From NCBI GenBank assembly GCA_023213395.1, contig CM041465.1:51405741-51469740 (forward strand): DNA of 64,000 nucleotides. Direction: 5' to 3'. Each line of letters begins with the position of its first letter. Position 1 is the first letter of the stretch. Of this stretch, positions 33,729 to 43,714 are shown in pieces. Below the pieces are notes generated by a model that worked only from the letters and a program-made list of their open reading frames with translations, was not told where the DNA came from and did not search any database. Both the position numbers and the translations under genes were made by a program. The DNA comes from Cycas panzhihuaensis. Lineage: Eukaryota; Cycadophyta.

Positions 33729-34168
33729 CTTCCTACACTGAAGTTGTTTGTGGCTAATTTTTCCACAATAGTAACAAGTGACTATTTTGGGTTCACCACC
33801 ATTAAGGTTGAGGTTCTCAAACCTCTGTTGCAAGTTTTACTTGGGTACAAAGGGTTGCTTGCCCTTGTACTTAGTGATGAAGGCATCTGATGGTCCTACT
33901 TCATCTTGTCGAAAATAGATCTATTTTTCCTATAGTATAAGTCCCTCCAACTCATTGAAAGTCATAATGGACAATTCGTTGTTGTAAGAAAGGTTGAAGA
34001 TGAATCCATTGTAGTTTTTTGGAAAACTATGGATTGTTGTCATGACCAAATCTTCATTAAAGACTAGTTTACAAAGTGAAATTAGTTGATTGCTAATTAT
34101 TTTAACATGAGTTAAATATGTAGACATTGGTTCTATTGGATGTGGTATTGGAGTGATACCACATCTTA
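33729..34168 (-). pseudogene. Copia-C: gag
   Basis: Minus strand. The gag part shows IEPMSTYLTHVKIISNQLI, IHSFPKNYNGFI and LSIMTFNELEGLIL. The zinc knuckle is CYYCGKISHKQLQC (about 33775-33735), with all four ligands. The first third of gag is missing: coding similarity starts right after a degraded primer-binding-like GTGGTATCACTCC (about 34150). Copia-F gag is a relative. It joins the protease part at 28113 across Gypsy-D. Confidence 0.9.
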
Positions 34169-34460
34169 AGAGAAGAAATGCGAAACACAAAGATGGACAA
34201 TGAGAATGAACACTAACTTGTTGTATTAGAACACAAAATATATATACATATGTAGGGTACTCACATGTGTGTGAGATCTCTCAAGATCAACAATAGTCTG
34301 CTCTTGGTGGCTTGGGAGACAAACCAAGATGCCACTTGCACGCATATTAAGATGAATACAATGTAATAATCAAAATAATCTTGAGGGTTACAAGAGCATG
34401 AAGGGGGGATCTCGAGAATAACTAATAAATTAAATATTAGTCTAAATATTATACCCAACA
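34169..34460 (-). repeat. Copia-C 5' LTR, probable
   Basis: Minus strand. It starts TGTTGGGTATAATATT at 34460 and ends next to the primer-binding-like sequence. It has a TATATATA site near 34240. It does not resemble the LTR at 8750-9113, so the two ends of Copia-C carry different LTRs. Confidence 0.55.
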
Positions 34461-36060
34461 TTTTTTTCCCTTTGTTGCTTCATTTTTCTATTGTTGTAGC
34501 TCCTCCAAGCTGCATCAAATCCTTATCAAATTACCAATGTCCATATGAATATGTCTCTATCTACTAGATCACATGCCTAACTAGCCATTGTGACCGCCAG
34601 TTCTGTAGGTAGTCATTTTGGTTACATGGTTCAATTAGCTCCTTTATTAGCACTACTATGGGAACAAGCCATCCTACGTGGCCTGTCTAGTGTGCTGAAA
34701 ATATGCAAGAGTAACTAGAAAGAGTGTCCTACCTCTTGCTAAATGGGACTATAAGGCAGCTTCCTTCGATATCTAATGGCCGAAAATACAATAATGGGCA
34801 ATATGGCCTTGAATTTGCCATTATGAGTTCCAAACCATGCCTCAGTAGGCTACAATCATGCCACTATGGGATTACAACATGCCACTATGGGCTTCAACAT
34901 GCCTCTACAGGCTTCATCCTGCCACTATGGGCTTACAAATCAAGACCCTAACACATAAGAAGTCTTAGCAGCTAAATAATACCACAAGCATGGTGATTTC
35001 ATTGATCCCTTAAAGGCTGCAAGGCCAACATTACATGATAATTTTTAGTGTAACATAAATCATAGTAGAATTTTATAAAAGGCATATACATGTACATCAT
35101 GCTCATGTAACTTAAGTGAATCTCACACCAAAGAGTGATTAAACTAAGATATATGCATGTTGTAGTTGTCGCTTGTAGTTGATCATCATCTGTTGTTGTT
35201 GAAAAAGGACTCCCCCTTTATGCCAAATTCTTCAAATTTGTCACACATCTTTGGCTTTCAACACTTAGCCAATCATGTGTGTCTAAGGTCTTACATGCCA
35301 AATTAACAATAACATCATCATTGGTCACCTTGCAGGGTGCCAGAAATCACTAAAATTAGCCATTTTAGGCTTAATTTTTAAATAAATTTATGTGACATAA
35401 CCTTAAATTTCAGTCATCATGCAAGATGTTGGTATTAAATCATTAAACATGGTCTTCAAGACCTTACATGGCATCAATTTTAATATTTGTTGAATACATA
35501 ACATTTTTGACTCAATTTTAGACCTCATTTTCATTTACAAGACAAACTCAAATAGTGTCAAATAAGTAGTCATTTCAAAGAGGAGTGAACTAAGATTCCA
35601 ACGCAATTAACAAAATAAAAGATGGAGTCCATAAGAGAGACATATGACAAAAATAGCATAGCCAGGTGCTTAAAATCAAAAATACCCTTGAAACAATGTT
35701 TAGCCCATTTGACATTAGCCCCCTGATCATGTTGTTAACTCCATATGATCGATGGCTAGTAGATGAGGGGCTACCAGATCTCAAGCTACATTAAGATTTA
35801 ATTAAATTTTTCAAAGACATTTGAAATTTTTTTCAAAGGGGAAAGAAACTCCAAAATATATCAAAAAAAATATCAAACACCAAAACCTAGGCAAAAAATT
35901 AGTTTGCCATGTTTCATTTTCCGTTATGCAAATTTGTGGCGGCTCTCCTTGAGTGCAATGGTGGCAGCAATACAGGTCGACGATTCACGCATGTAGGTCA
36001 ACGATGGCGTTGCGTTCTTTAGGATAACATCTAAATCCTTTTTGAAGCCTTCTACTACGT
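34461..36060. other. Sequence without recognisable gene
   Basis: AT-rich, with a small tandem repeat at 34836-34938 and otherwise no coding or element signature that I can identify on either strand. Confidence 0.5.
34836..34938. repeat. Short tandem repeat, about 21 bp x 5
   Basis: Five imperfect copies of CATGCCACTATGGGCTTACAA. Copies 1 and 4 differ most. Confidence 0.85.
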
Positions 36061-36062
36061 AG

Positions 36063-36281
36063 TTACAAATAGGAAATTTGCATGGAGTCTAAGCATGATG
36101 GTTTTAGTCGATTCTTGTAGTCATGATTCTTTGCAGCAAAAGATGATTTTGTCAAAGCCAATTTTTGATCCTTTTGCAAAGCAGTGAGAGCTCTTGCTCT
36201 GCTTCTTATTCCCGCTTGAGAGACCTCCATGACTGTAACCTTACCCATTCCTTTGTCTTTTCTCATCTATTTTCGCATGTC
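36063..36281 (-). pseudogene. Fragment like the N-terminus of a plant CDK inhibitor (KRP/ICK)
   Basis: Minus strand frame from about 36281 with a stop at about 36269-36267, then open to 36063. It reads MRK..MRKDKGMGKVTVMEV, SQAGIRSRARAL. Plant Kip-related proteins, which inhibit cyclin-dependent kinases, often start with M-K...RK, a VMEVS block and a G.RTRA..L block in the same order. Only this N-terminal part is present. The conserved C-terminal inhibitor domain is absent, so it is at best a gene fragment. The match rests on a short motif and may be wrong. Confidence 0.5.
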
Positions 36282-36634
36282 TGAGCCACTCTTGCAGGAA
36301 GCCATGGTTGGGGCAAAATAAATAAATGAATATAAATTTAAAAATTAGTATGTAGTTGCAAAATTTTCAAGCCATAACCAACCATCCAACCTTGACCTCT
36401 TTTGTTAGGCAAAAAAAACAAAAAAACTTTATATTTAGAACAAAAAAGATACAAAGAGAACTCGAGGACAATGATAGGAGGAGCTAGTAATATCCAGGCA
36501 GGTGAGAAATTTTAGTAGATAGAGATACGAAAGAAGTAAAGAACGGCAAACAGAGGCACGAACGTACTGGCATTCATAGAAACAGAGACTGTAGAAGGAA
36601 AAGCTCAAAAAACATTGGCGATGATTATGAAGAA
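36282..36634. other. Spacer between KRP-like and PMT-like fragments
   Basis: AT-rich with an A-run (36405-36427). No gene was recognised. It could hold remains of the element that carried the two fragments, but no ends are visible. Confidence 0.4.
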
Positions 36635-36955
36635 TAAAACGAATGCTAGTGCATATTTCTTGGAGAGAAATATTTTGGCTCTGTCATTTGCACCGAGAGA
36701 TTCCCATGAAGCTCAAGTGTAGTTTGCTTTGAAGCAAGGTGTGTTAGTTGTTATTGGTGTCATTGGATCTCAACAGCATCCTTATCCTGCCAAGGCATTC
36801 GCTGTTCACGATACTCGATTCCCTAGACAACAAATGATGGCATGTATTTGATGGAAGTGGATAGGGTTCTAAGACTTGGTGGATATTGGATTCTTTTTGG
36901 CCCTCCTATCAATTGGAAGGTGTTGGAGAGGGGTAAACTCATAAAATTAAAAAAT
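36635..36955 (+). pseudogene. Fragment of a plant PMT-type putative methyltransferase (DUF248 family)
   Basis: In one frame: SAYFLERNILALSFAPRDSH, EAQV, a TAG (36719), FALKQGV..VIGVIGSQ, YPAKAF. After a one-base shift near 36815 the other frame gives [20 protein letters not shown] and [11 protein letters not shown]. This is the middle of the QUASIMODO2/TUMOROUS SHOOT DEVELOPMENT2-like family, Golgi proteins linked to pectin methylation. About 105 of 600-700 residues are left. The nearby Asp-Met-x-His-Cys part is scrambled. It is a dead fragment. Confidence 0.85.
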
Positions 36956-37239
36956 AAACATCCAAAAATATCTCATGCATAGTACAACAGGATTGGTAGG
37001 TGGGAAACCACAGGGAAGAAAAACCACCTCTAAAATATATAATATATTAATATCAAAGTGCATGATACAAGTTTCAGGAACTCAGCCTCTCTCTCGTGAT
37101 GAATCCAAGAAGATGCACGGGAAGATCCTCGTATAATTTTAACTAAGGATGATAAACCAAAGTTTGTTGAATGAACAATGGCCCATTCACTGAACTTTTA
37201 ATATATTAATAATTAAATACATAGATATACTTTATAAGA
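36956..37239. other. Sequence without recognisable gene
   Basis: AT-rich with AATATATAATATATTAATAT-like stretches. No coding signal. Confidence 0.4.
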
Positions 37240-37745
37240 TAACCGTGTGCTATGAGTTTGCGTCGATCACAGTTGAAACCAGACAGTTGCAACTATACAA
37301 AGATGGTAAGCAGTCACATAAGCCTTGGGGAAGTAAACGGTGGACAACAATCTTCGGGCAAGTTGTTGCAACTGATTTTGGAACTGCAACACCCACAACA
37401 ACTAACAGTTGTATAAACAAGAATAAATAAAGAATATTTTGTAAGAAAAGGTGAGAACATGGGTGTGTATCTGAATGTATTGCCGACGCGACGCACCACG
37501 CGCTTACGCAATTGTAAGTAAGCTTGTTGTGTATTGTGCTTGTAAGGACTCTATGTACTGCTCCAGGTTGGCATCTGGTTGTGAGAGAACCAGACACGAC
37601 CCGTCGTTAATAGAATGATTATGGTTTCTCCCCCCATTGATGGATTGTTGTATGTTCTAGATTAAGTGTATGATAGAGTTAATCAATACTTATGATTATC
37701 CTGTGCCTACTATTGGTGTATGCATAATAGATTGACACTAGAACA
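37240..37745 (+). repeat. Old LTR of the Gypsy-B family (solo or truncated)
   Basis: The 3' half matches the Gypsy-B LTR: CTGGTTGTGAGAGAACCAGA with the same hairpin layout (37571-37597), AGAATGATTATG for ..AATGACATTATG, then ATAGATTGACAC near 37729. The 5' half is poorly conserved. No gypsy coding sequence adjoins it. Confidence 0.65.
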
Positions 37746-37751
37746 ATAGAT

Positions 37752-37923
37752 GAATAATGCTTGAATGAGTATTATTGAGAGTGATTAAATACATTTAGGG
37801 TTCGTAACTCCCTTTGAACTAATTGGTAACTGAAACATGACAGATTGACATGTGTCCTTCGGTTACACAAAGATACATATATAGAACTTTATCTAAGACA
37901 CTAGATAAAACAATACATTCCAA
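37752..37923 (-). repeat. Copia-D 3' LTR (left edge uncertain)
   Basis: On the minus strand it starts TGTTGGAATG at 37923, after the purine tract TTAAGAGAGGG. A TATATAG site is near 37878. The other edge is guessed from where the Gypsy-B-type LTR stops. Confidence 0.6.
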
Positions 37924-39660
37924 CACCCTCTCTTAATATTTTATCCTTTTAACCCTATTTTGTCTCTAAGGGTTTGGAATCTGTCCTTCCCTAGTGGCTT
38001 TGTCAATATATCAGCCACTTGATCACCTATTGGGCAGTAGACAAGATCTATCTCCTTGTTTTGAACCTTCTCTCGAATAAAATGATGGTGTACTTCGATG
38101 TGCCTAGTTCTTGCATGAAGTACCGGATTCTTGGTAAGCTTGATGGCGCTCTAATTGCCGCAATAGAGTATTGTTGCTCCTTTCTAAGATACTTCTAGGT
38201 CATTCAAAAGTTGTCTTAGCCATATTGCTTCAGTAGTTGCACTGACTACTGATTTATACTCTACCTCTGTAGATGATAGAGATATAGTTGCCTGTGTTTT
38301 ACTGCTCTAGGAGATGGGTGAGGAGCCTAGAAAGAAACAATGACCGCTAGTTGATTTTCTTTGTTCTTTGTCTCTTGCCCAATCTGAATCATAGAATCCA
38401 GTTAATTTAAGAGACTTTTCTTTTGAAAATGTCAACCTTAATTTTGTTGTTCCTTTCAAATATCTCAATATCTTTTTTGCAGCTTTCTAATGTTTTGCCC
38501 TGGGTTCATACATGTATCTTGATATCAGACCTACCGAGTATGAGATATTAGGTCTGGTTGCTATGAGGTAGATGAGGCTACCAACCAATTGCCTGCACGA
38601 GGTGGCATCAATATGTGGTTCTTGCTCATTTGGAACCATGCTACAATTAACTTCCATAGGAGTGGAGGATAGATTACACTCTTCCATTTTGAATTTTGTC
38701 AGCAAGTGATTGATGTACTTACTTTGGCACAATGTGATTGAATTGCCCCTTGATTGACTTGGATTCCCAGGTAATAATTGAGAAGGCCCAAATCTGTCAT
38801 TTCAAATTTTTTCTCCAGCTGACCTTTTATGTCAGATATTGATTCTTCATCATCACTAGTGAGAATCACGTCATCAACACACACCACTATTATAGTGATT
38901 GCACCATTTCTATTTTTTACATACAGATTTGAGTCTGAGTTGCACCTGTGGAAACCATTCTTGCAAAGATGGTTATCCAGTTTTGCGTACCAGGCATGAG
39001 GAGCAAGTTTCAGTCCATATAGTGCCTTTTTCAATTTGCAGACCAAGTGCTCTTGTCCCTGCTTGATGTAACCCTCAGGTTGTGACTGTGACATGTAGAC
39101 TTCTTCTTCTATTTCACCATTCGAAAAGGAACTTTTGACGTCTAATTGATATATCTTCCAATTTTTTTGTGCTACCAGGGCCATTACTATTCTCACTGTG
39201 TTCGACTTAGTTACAAGTGACAAGGTTTCACCATAATCCACTCCTGTTGTTTGTGTGTAGCCTTTTGCAACTAACCTGACTTTATAATTTTCCACCTTCC
39301 CATTTGCTCCTTTTATTTTGTAGATCCATTTACAATTTACAACCGACTTATTGGGTGGTAGTTCTACCAGTTCCCAAGTTTGATTTCTGATGATGGAATC
39401 CAATTCAACATCCATGGCATTTCTCCATTTAGTGTGCTCCTTTGCTTTAGTATATGATTGTGGTTCTACATGATTGAACAAGGCTCTGTGTTTTTGACTC
39501 CTTGTTCTATGAGGAAGTATTTCCCCTTTCCCTTCCTCAATTGTTTTGAGGTGCCACTTGGGAACCCTTTTTTCCTTTTTGCCTTCATCAGTTCTTGACT
39601 CTTCAGGAGAGGATTCTTCATCTTCTGGAGTGGAATCTCTGTGAGAAACCTAGGGTGAGA
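37924..39660 (-). pseudogene. Copia-D: reverse transcriptase and RNase H
   Basis: Minus strand. The open 260-codon frame 39481-38699 has YTKAKEHTKWRNAMDVELDS, NKSVVNCKWIYKIKG, MALVAQ..WKIYQLDVKSSF and [20 protein letters not shown]. The catalytic box reads CVDD near 38885 instead of YVDD. It continues at 38732 with SSTPMEV and RPNISYSVGLISRY into RNase H, which decays to about 37990. The linker on its right (about 39480-39640) ends where the orientation of copia sequence switches. Confidence 0.93.
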
Positions 39661-39682
39661 CATAGTGAGATTCTTGGGGTAC

Positions 39683-39740
39683 GTAATTGGTTTTGGCATG
39701 CCATAGTCCTTCTTCTGATGGTCATGCCAAAACCAATTAC
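39683..39740. repeat. Inverted repeat at Copia-D orientation switch
   Basis: GTAATTGGTTTTGGCATG (39683-39700) and its perfect complement (39723-39740) around a 22-bp spacer. A longer 30-bp version of the right arm (39718-39747) recurs inverted at 41051-41080 with one mismatch. Confidence 0.9.
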
Positions 39741-39752
39741 ATATCTCTTTCA

Positions 39753-40503
39753 CTCTGGTATCCACATAGCTCAATGTGTCAAAATATGTCCCAACATACA
39801 ACCATCTGGAAGTGTTTTGAGAACCTATATGGTCAAAATAATAAATCTAGAATACTTGCTTGAAAGAGGAACTATTCAAACTTCATATGAAAGATTCAAA
39901 AACTGTAACTGAATTTATTCATAAAGTTACTTCCTTGAGAAATGATTGGTCAAGTGCTGGTGCACCCATGAATGATTCAGAGTTAGTTGAAATAATAGCC
40001 AACAAATTGCCAAAATCCTTCGATGTGACCATAAATACTATAACTAATGATGACCAGATTGCAACAATGACCTTGGATGCATTAACAGGTTTATTGCTTA
40101 GACAAGGATGGAGAAATAAGAGATATGAAGACTATGAAGGGTTAGAAGATGCATTCGCATCCAGGTTAAACCTTGGGCCAAGAGGGCGAAGCAGAGGAAG
40201 AGGGAGACTTCCAGAAGCATGGGCTCCATCTCATGGCAAATGGAAAGATATTAGAGGCCGAGTATGAACTCCTACATCCAGAGTGTATTACAACTATGGT
40301 AAGATAGGCCATTTTGCTAGCTCCTATAGCGCATTTGACTTGTGCTATCATTGTGGTAAATCAAGACATTTCCCATACCAATGCCCACTCCAAAGAGTTG
40401 ATATCCAGAGAGGGAAGTGTCTAATGGGAAACTACAACAAAGAACAAGTTGATGAAGAAGAGGAAGAAGAAATGGCCTTCATCGTCGCACTTGCAGCAAG
40501 CCT
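39753..40503 (+). pseudogene. Copia-D: gag, opposite strand to its pol
   Basis: Plus strand. EELFKLHMKDSKTVTEFIHK, then LRNDWSSAGAPMNDSELVEI, LPKSFDVTINTI and MTLDALTGLLLRQ form the copia gag helical domain. RLNLGPRGRSRGRGR and two zinc-knuckle remains (YYNYGKIGHFASSY with Cys lost, and CYHCGKSRHFPYQC complete) follow. Copia-G gag is close in sequence. The start is missing. A stop lies at 40264, and an acidic EEEEEE run precedes the stop at 40505. Confidence 0.92.
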
Positions 40504-40505
40504 TT

Positions 40506-41030
40506 AGGATAAAGACGTATGGTACATCAACTCAGGACCGTCGTGCCACATGATCAATTGAGAAGAATGGTTTGAAACTCTGCGGCCATACTCTTCAAAT
40601 AGATCATCGGAATTAGGGGACAAATATCCCCTTGAAATAAAAGGAGTTGGAACCATAGCTGTCAAAATGCAGGACAATGTTAAAAAAATTGGAAATGTAC
40701 TCTTGGTTCCAAGTCTAAAAATGAACCTATTGTCTGTCTCTAAACTTAGGAAAAAAAGAGTTATGTACTGTTTTTGATGAAAAATGATTTTGTTACATCC
40801 TTAATATGAATAATAATGGCCATGTAATTACAAAAGGGGCTGAAAGTAATGACCTGTATAGGCTACTTTCACATTCTGTTTTGCCTAATGTAAAAGCATG
40901 TATTGTAGTGAGTCATAATGATAAAATGTGGCATTTGAAGTATGGTCATCTTCCCATGGGCAAATTAAAAAATATGGAAAAGGAAGGACTAGTCAGTGGT
41001 CTACCCTCAATCACATAGTCCTTCAGAGAA
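40506..41030 (+). pseudogene. Copia-D: protease and pre-integrase region
   Basis: It continues from gag. VWYINSGPSCHMIN is the protease active-site block, with Asn and Pro in place of Asp and Ala. WFETLRPYSSNRSSELGDKY, IKGVGTIAVKM and VLLVPSLKMNLLSVSKL follow. Pre-integrase: ESNDLYRLLS, MWHLKYGHLPMGKLK, GLPSIT. Stops and shifts near 40560, 40760 and 40810. Sequence similarity ends at about 41020, shortly before the 30-bp inverted repeat, and integrase is absent. Confidence 0.9.
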
Positions 41031-41050
41031 GATTTTTGACTCTTCATCTT

Positions 41051-41080
41051 GAGATACGTAATTGGTTTTGGCATGACCAT
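41051..41080. repeat. Inverted copy of 39718-39747
   Basis: 30 bp, 29 matches to the reverse complement of 39718-39747. Together they bracket the plus-strand Copia-D gag-protease piece. Confidence 0.9.
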
Positions 41081-41096
41081 ATCTTCTTACAGGGCC

Positions 41097-41641
41097 GACG
41101 CAAAAGGCGGGCTGGGGTTATTCTATGGAGCTGATGTCGAAGTGATGAGCAAGGGATAGGACATGAGATTTGACCGAATTCCTTCAATCGAAACGTGCAT
41201 AGATCTGTCGAATAACAAATCGTCTGGCCCAATTCCCCCGGAGATAGGAAATCTCACGGGTTTGGTCACCCTGAACATCTCCAGGAACAATCTGAGTGGC
41301 AGAATCCCCGAAACATTGGGAAACATGAAGCAGATGGAGTCACTAGACCTTTCCTCGAATCAGATCTCCGGCCAAATACTAGTACAGCTCGTGAAAATGG
41401 ACTTTCTTCAGGTTTTCAACGTCTGCAACAACAGGCTGTCCGAGCCCATCCCACAGGGGCGACATTTCGATACATTCAATGCGACTTCTTTCTCAGATAA
41501 TCCAGAGCTGTGTGGATTCCCTCTTGACAGGAAATGCTAGGATCCCCTCACTCCTTTCCTGACACCTCCGTCGTATGATGATCCCGATGATGCAGAGGAT
41601 GAGAATGATATCGAGTGGGTGGTTGTGGTAGGGTTTTACAA
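41097..41641 (+). pseudogene. C-terminal fragment of an LRR receptor-like protein
   Basis: One frame from about 41097 to 41641, with TAG at 41157-41159 and TAG at 41538-41540. GLFYGADVEVMSKG, then IDLSNNKSSGPIPPEIGNLT, LNISRNNLSGRIPETLGN, LDLSSNQISGQI, FNVCNNRLSEPIPQGRHFDT and NPELCGFPL. These are the last leucine-rich repeats and the closing Cys motif of plant receptor-like proteins. After the second TAG an acidic stretch (DDPDDAEDENDIEW) and the start of a hydrophobic segment (VVVVGF) fit the pre-membrane part. About 180 residues remain. It has higher GC than its surroundings. It is a truncated, dead copy. Confidence 0.92.
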
Positions 41642-42274
41642 TTAGAACAGGAGGCAGCAATAGGAGCAGGAGAATAAATAGTGTTTTTGGAGGGAACAGT
41701 CTAGGGCATCACCACAGATGCACAAATGCATGAAAGACTAGGGTTTTGGCAGTGGCAACTAGCCAGCATACAACATGGATAATTTAGCTCTATACGTTGG
41801 ATCCACCAAACAGATTGCTTGAACCTCAAATCAATGTGGGCAGCTAATAAATACTGGCAACTGGACGTTTATTGGCATGCTATGATTTGCACACAATAGC
41901 CATAACACAGTTTCAATGAACAATCTCCAAACATTAATCACTTTGCTTTAATTTCCACCACTAAGTTTCTTCACCTTATGACAGCTATCATATATTACTT
42001 CCAACTTCTTCAAGGACAAACCTTAGTACAGGATTTCATTACGCACAAGTTTGCAAGAGTAGAGTTACCTGGCAAAAATTCTGCCCTGCAATATTAATCA
42101 CCTTGGGACTTCACCTTCCTAATCTGAATTCTCAATCTGGCAGCTGGTCCACAAATCTCCCTTCAGCACCACAACGTCCTCAATACGCAACCTCTTAAAT
42201 CTTCACTCTGTTAGCTGCCCTAGTGGAGTCTCCTTCCTTCCTTATCTGCACACAAAAGCCTTAGCAAGCAACCT
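41642..42274. other. Copia-E leader side, no recognisable gene
   Basis: Lies on the internal side of the Copia-E 5' LTR, so it may be leader sequence of that minus-strand element. No coding motif is seen. It meets the LRR fragment on its left. Confidence 0.4.
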
Positions 42275-42286
42275 GCTCTGATACCA
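42275..42286 (-). other. Copia-E primer-binding site
   Basis: On the minus strand TGGTATCAGAGC, an exact initiator tRNA-Met type, directly adjoining the LTR. Confidence 0.92.
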
Positions 42287-42666
42287 TGTTAAGATTTTAA
42301 CATGGAGAACATTCACCAACCATATAAGAACAATATCAATGAACAAAGATAACATAATATAATCAGAATGCATAAACATATCAAAACACCAAAGACTCAA
42401 TATGAGCCTTGATGATGTGATAATTCTATACATTACCTCAACCACCTTTATATACCAAAGAGGTGGGAGACCATACAACACAAGTAATGCATGTGGGACA
42501 AATACCTTTGTCCTGACCAATAGCATTACACCACTATCTTGACCAATAAGCTTCTATCCTTTTACATAGTATTATAATGACCTTTTGACCCAAGACTTAG
42601 GACTATGACTTATAATCTTAGGACCCACTTTTACTTAACCACACACATTAAACATTATTTCTAACA
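42287..42666 (-). repeat. Copia-E 5' LTR
   Basis: 380 bp, TGTTAGAAAT...TCTTAACA on the minus strand, with the primer-binding site at its left edge. A TATATAAAG site is near 42450 on the minus strand. No partner LTR is in the window, so the element is truncated on the left. Confidence 0.85.
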
Positions 42667-42673
42667 AGTAGGT

Positions 42674-43464
42674 TGTGTGACCATTGAGGTGCAAGTACGA
42701 ACTGTACGGAGGTACGTATGATGCAAAAAAATAGGAGAATCAACATTCTGGGTAGGTATAACAGGTGCGTATCTGAAAAGGTACGCAATACAGTATACGT
42801 ACCTCCTACGGTATGCAAGCAGACAAAAAGGGTACACACGGTAGAACCTGACCTAAGGATACCTGGGATGACATCATCAGCACCTAAAGATGTACGTATG
42901 AAGGTATGGATGGATAAGATAGCAGTTAAGGTGATTAACTAATGATTAACAAAGAGGTACACATATGGCTGAAAAGGTACGGTTATGATAGGGGGTCATA
43001 ACCCTTTAGCGAAAGGACACAAAGGAGGCACATTTAAGGGAATCTTCAACGACCATTCCAGCGGTGAAAGCCGAGCATTCCAGATATGTAGTGGTACAAT
43101 AGCCAGCACGTATACCAGCAGCACAAAGCAATGAACAAGGATGCATACCTTTCGGGAATGTATATGACAACATTAGTGTATACGGTTGGAATGCATTAGG
43201 CCAGCACCTGTTGTATAAAGACTTATTGCTTAATAAAGGAAGAGTTGTGTGGAAAATGTTGATTATATGTGTTTTATGAGGATTGAATGATGAATACTGC
43301 TATTTATGGTACTATTGTGTGTAAATTATGACATGGTGGTATGGAATTCTCAATAAATCAGTGTGATCTAAGTGTATGAAACATGTTGATTGTATCCTAG
43401 ACTAGACTACCAGTGATACCTTGACAAGTGTACCTATCTAAGTAGGGAGATACGCAAGTCAACA
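42674..43464 (+). repeat. Gypsy-E 5' LTR
   Basis: About 791 bp. The start (TGTGTGACC) is inferred from the Gypsy-B LTR start and from the end of the Copia-E LTR 8 bp before. It ends AGTCAACA. It contains many GGTACG(T/C)A motifs and a 12-bp inverted pair (42708-42719 and 42795-42806). No second copy is available to confirm the edges. Confidence 0.65.
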
Positions 43465-43482
43465 TTGGTTCCGTTGCTTATG
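43465..43482 (+). other. Gypsy-E primer-binding site, unusual type
   Basis: TTGGTTCCGTTGC follows the LTR, matching the Gypsy-B site at 10716 apart from two C/T- and G/A-type changes over its first 13 bases. Confidence 0.6.
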
Positions 43483-43714
43483 TCCATTGAGGAGAGACTA
43501 AGGCCAGGAGTTTCACAAGGGAGAGCATGTTCAAAGGACAAAGGACCCTGGCTATCGTCGTGATGGCAAGCTATAACTAAGCCTTCGATAGCCAGGGGAC
43601 CTTCCAATGCCACCTAAGAGGCCTTCGAAGGCAGGAGAGCCACAAAAGGATACTTCACCTAAGGGGAAGGAAATAAGTAGACAGAAAGCATTGTGATGGT
43701 CAAAGGAGTCAAAA

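Noticed and set aside
36405-36427. A-run as the poly(A) tail of a retrocopy near the PMT fragment
   Set aside because: It lies upstream of the plus-strand PMT piece and has no paired target duplication that I can see.
39683-39740. Inverted repeat as a complete MITE
   Set aside because: Only a 22-bp spacer and no target duplication, and one arm recurs alone at 41051. It fits a rearrangement junction better.
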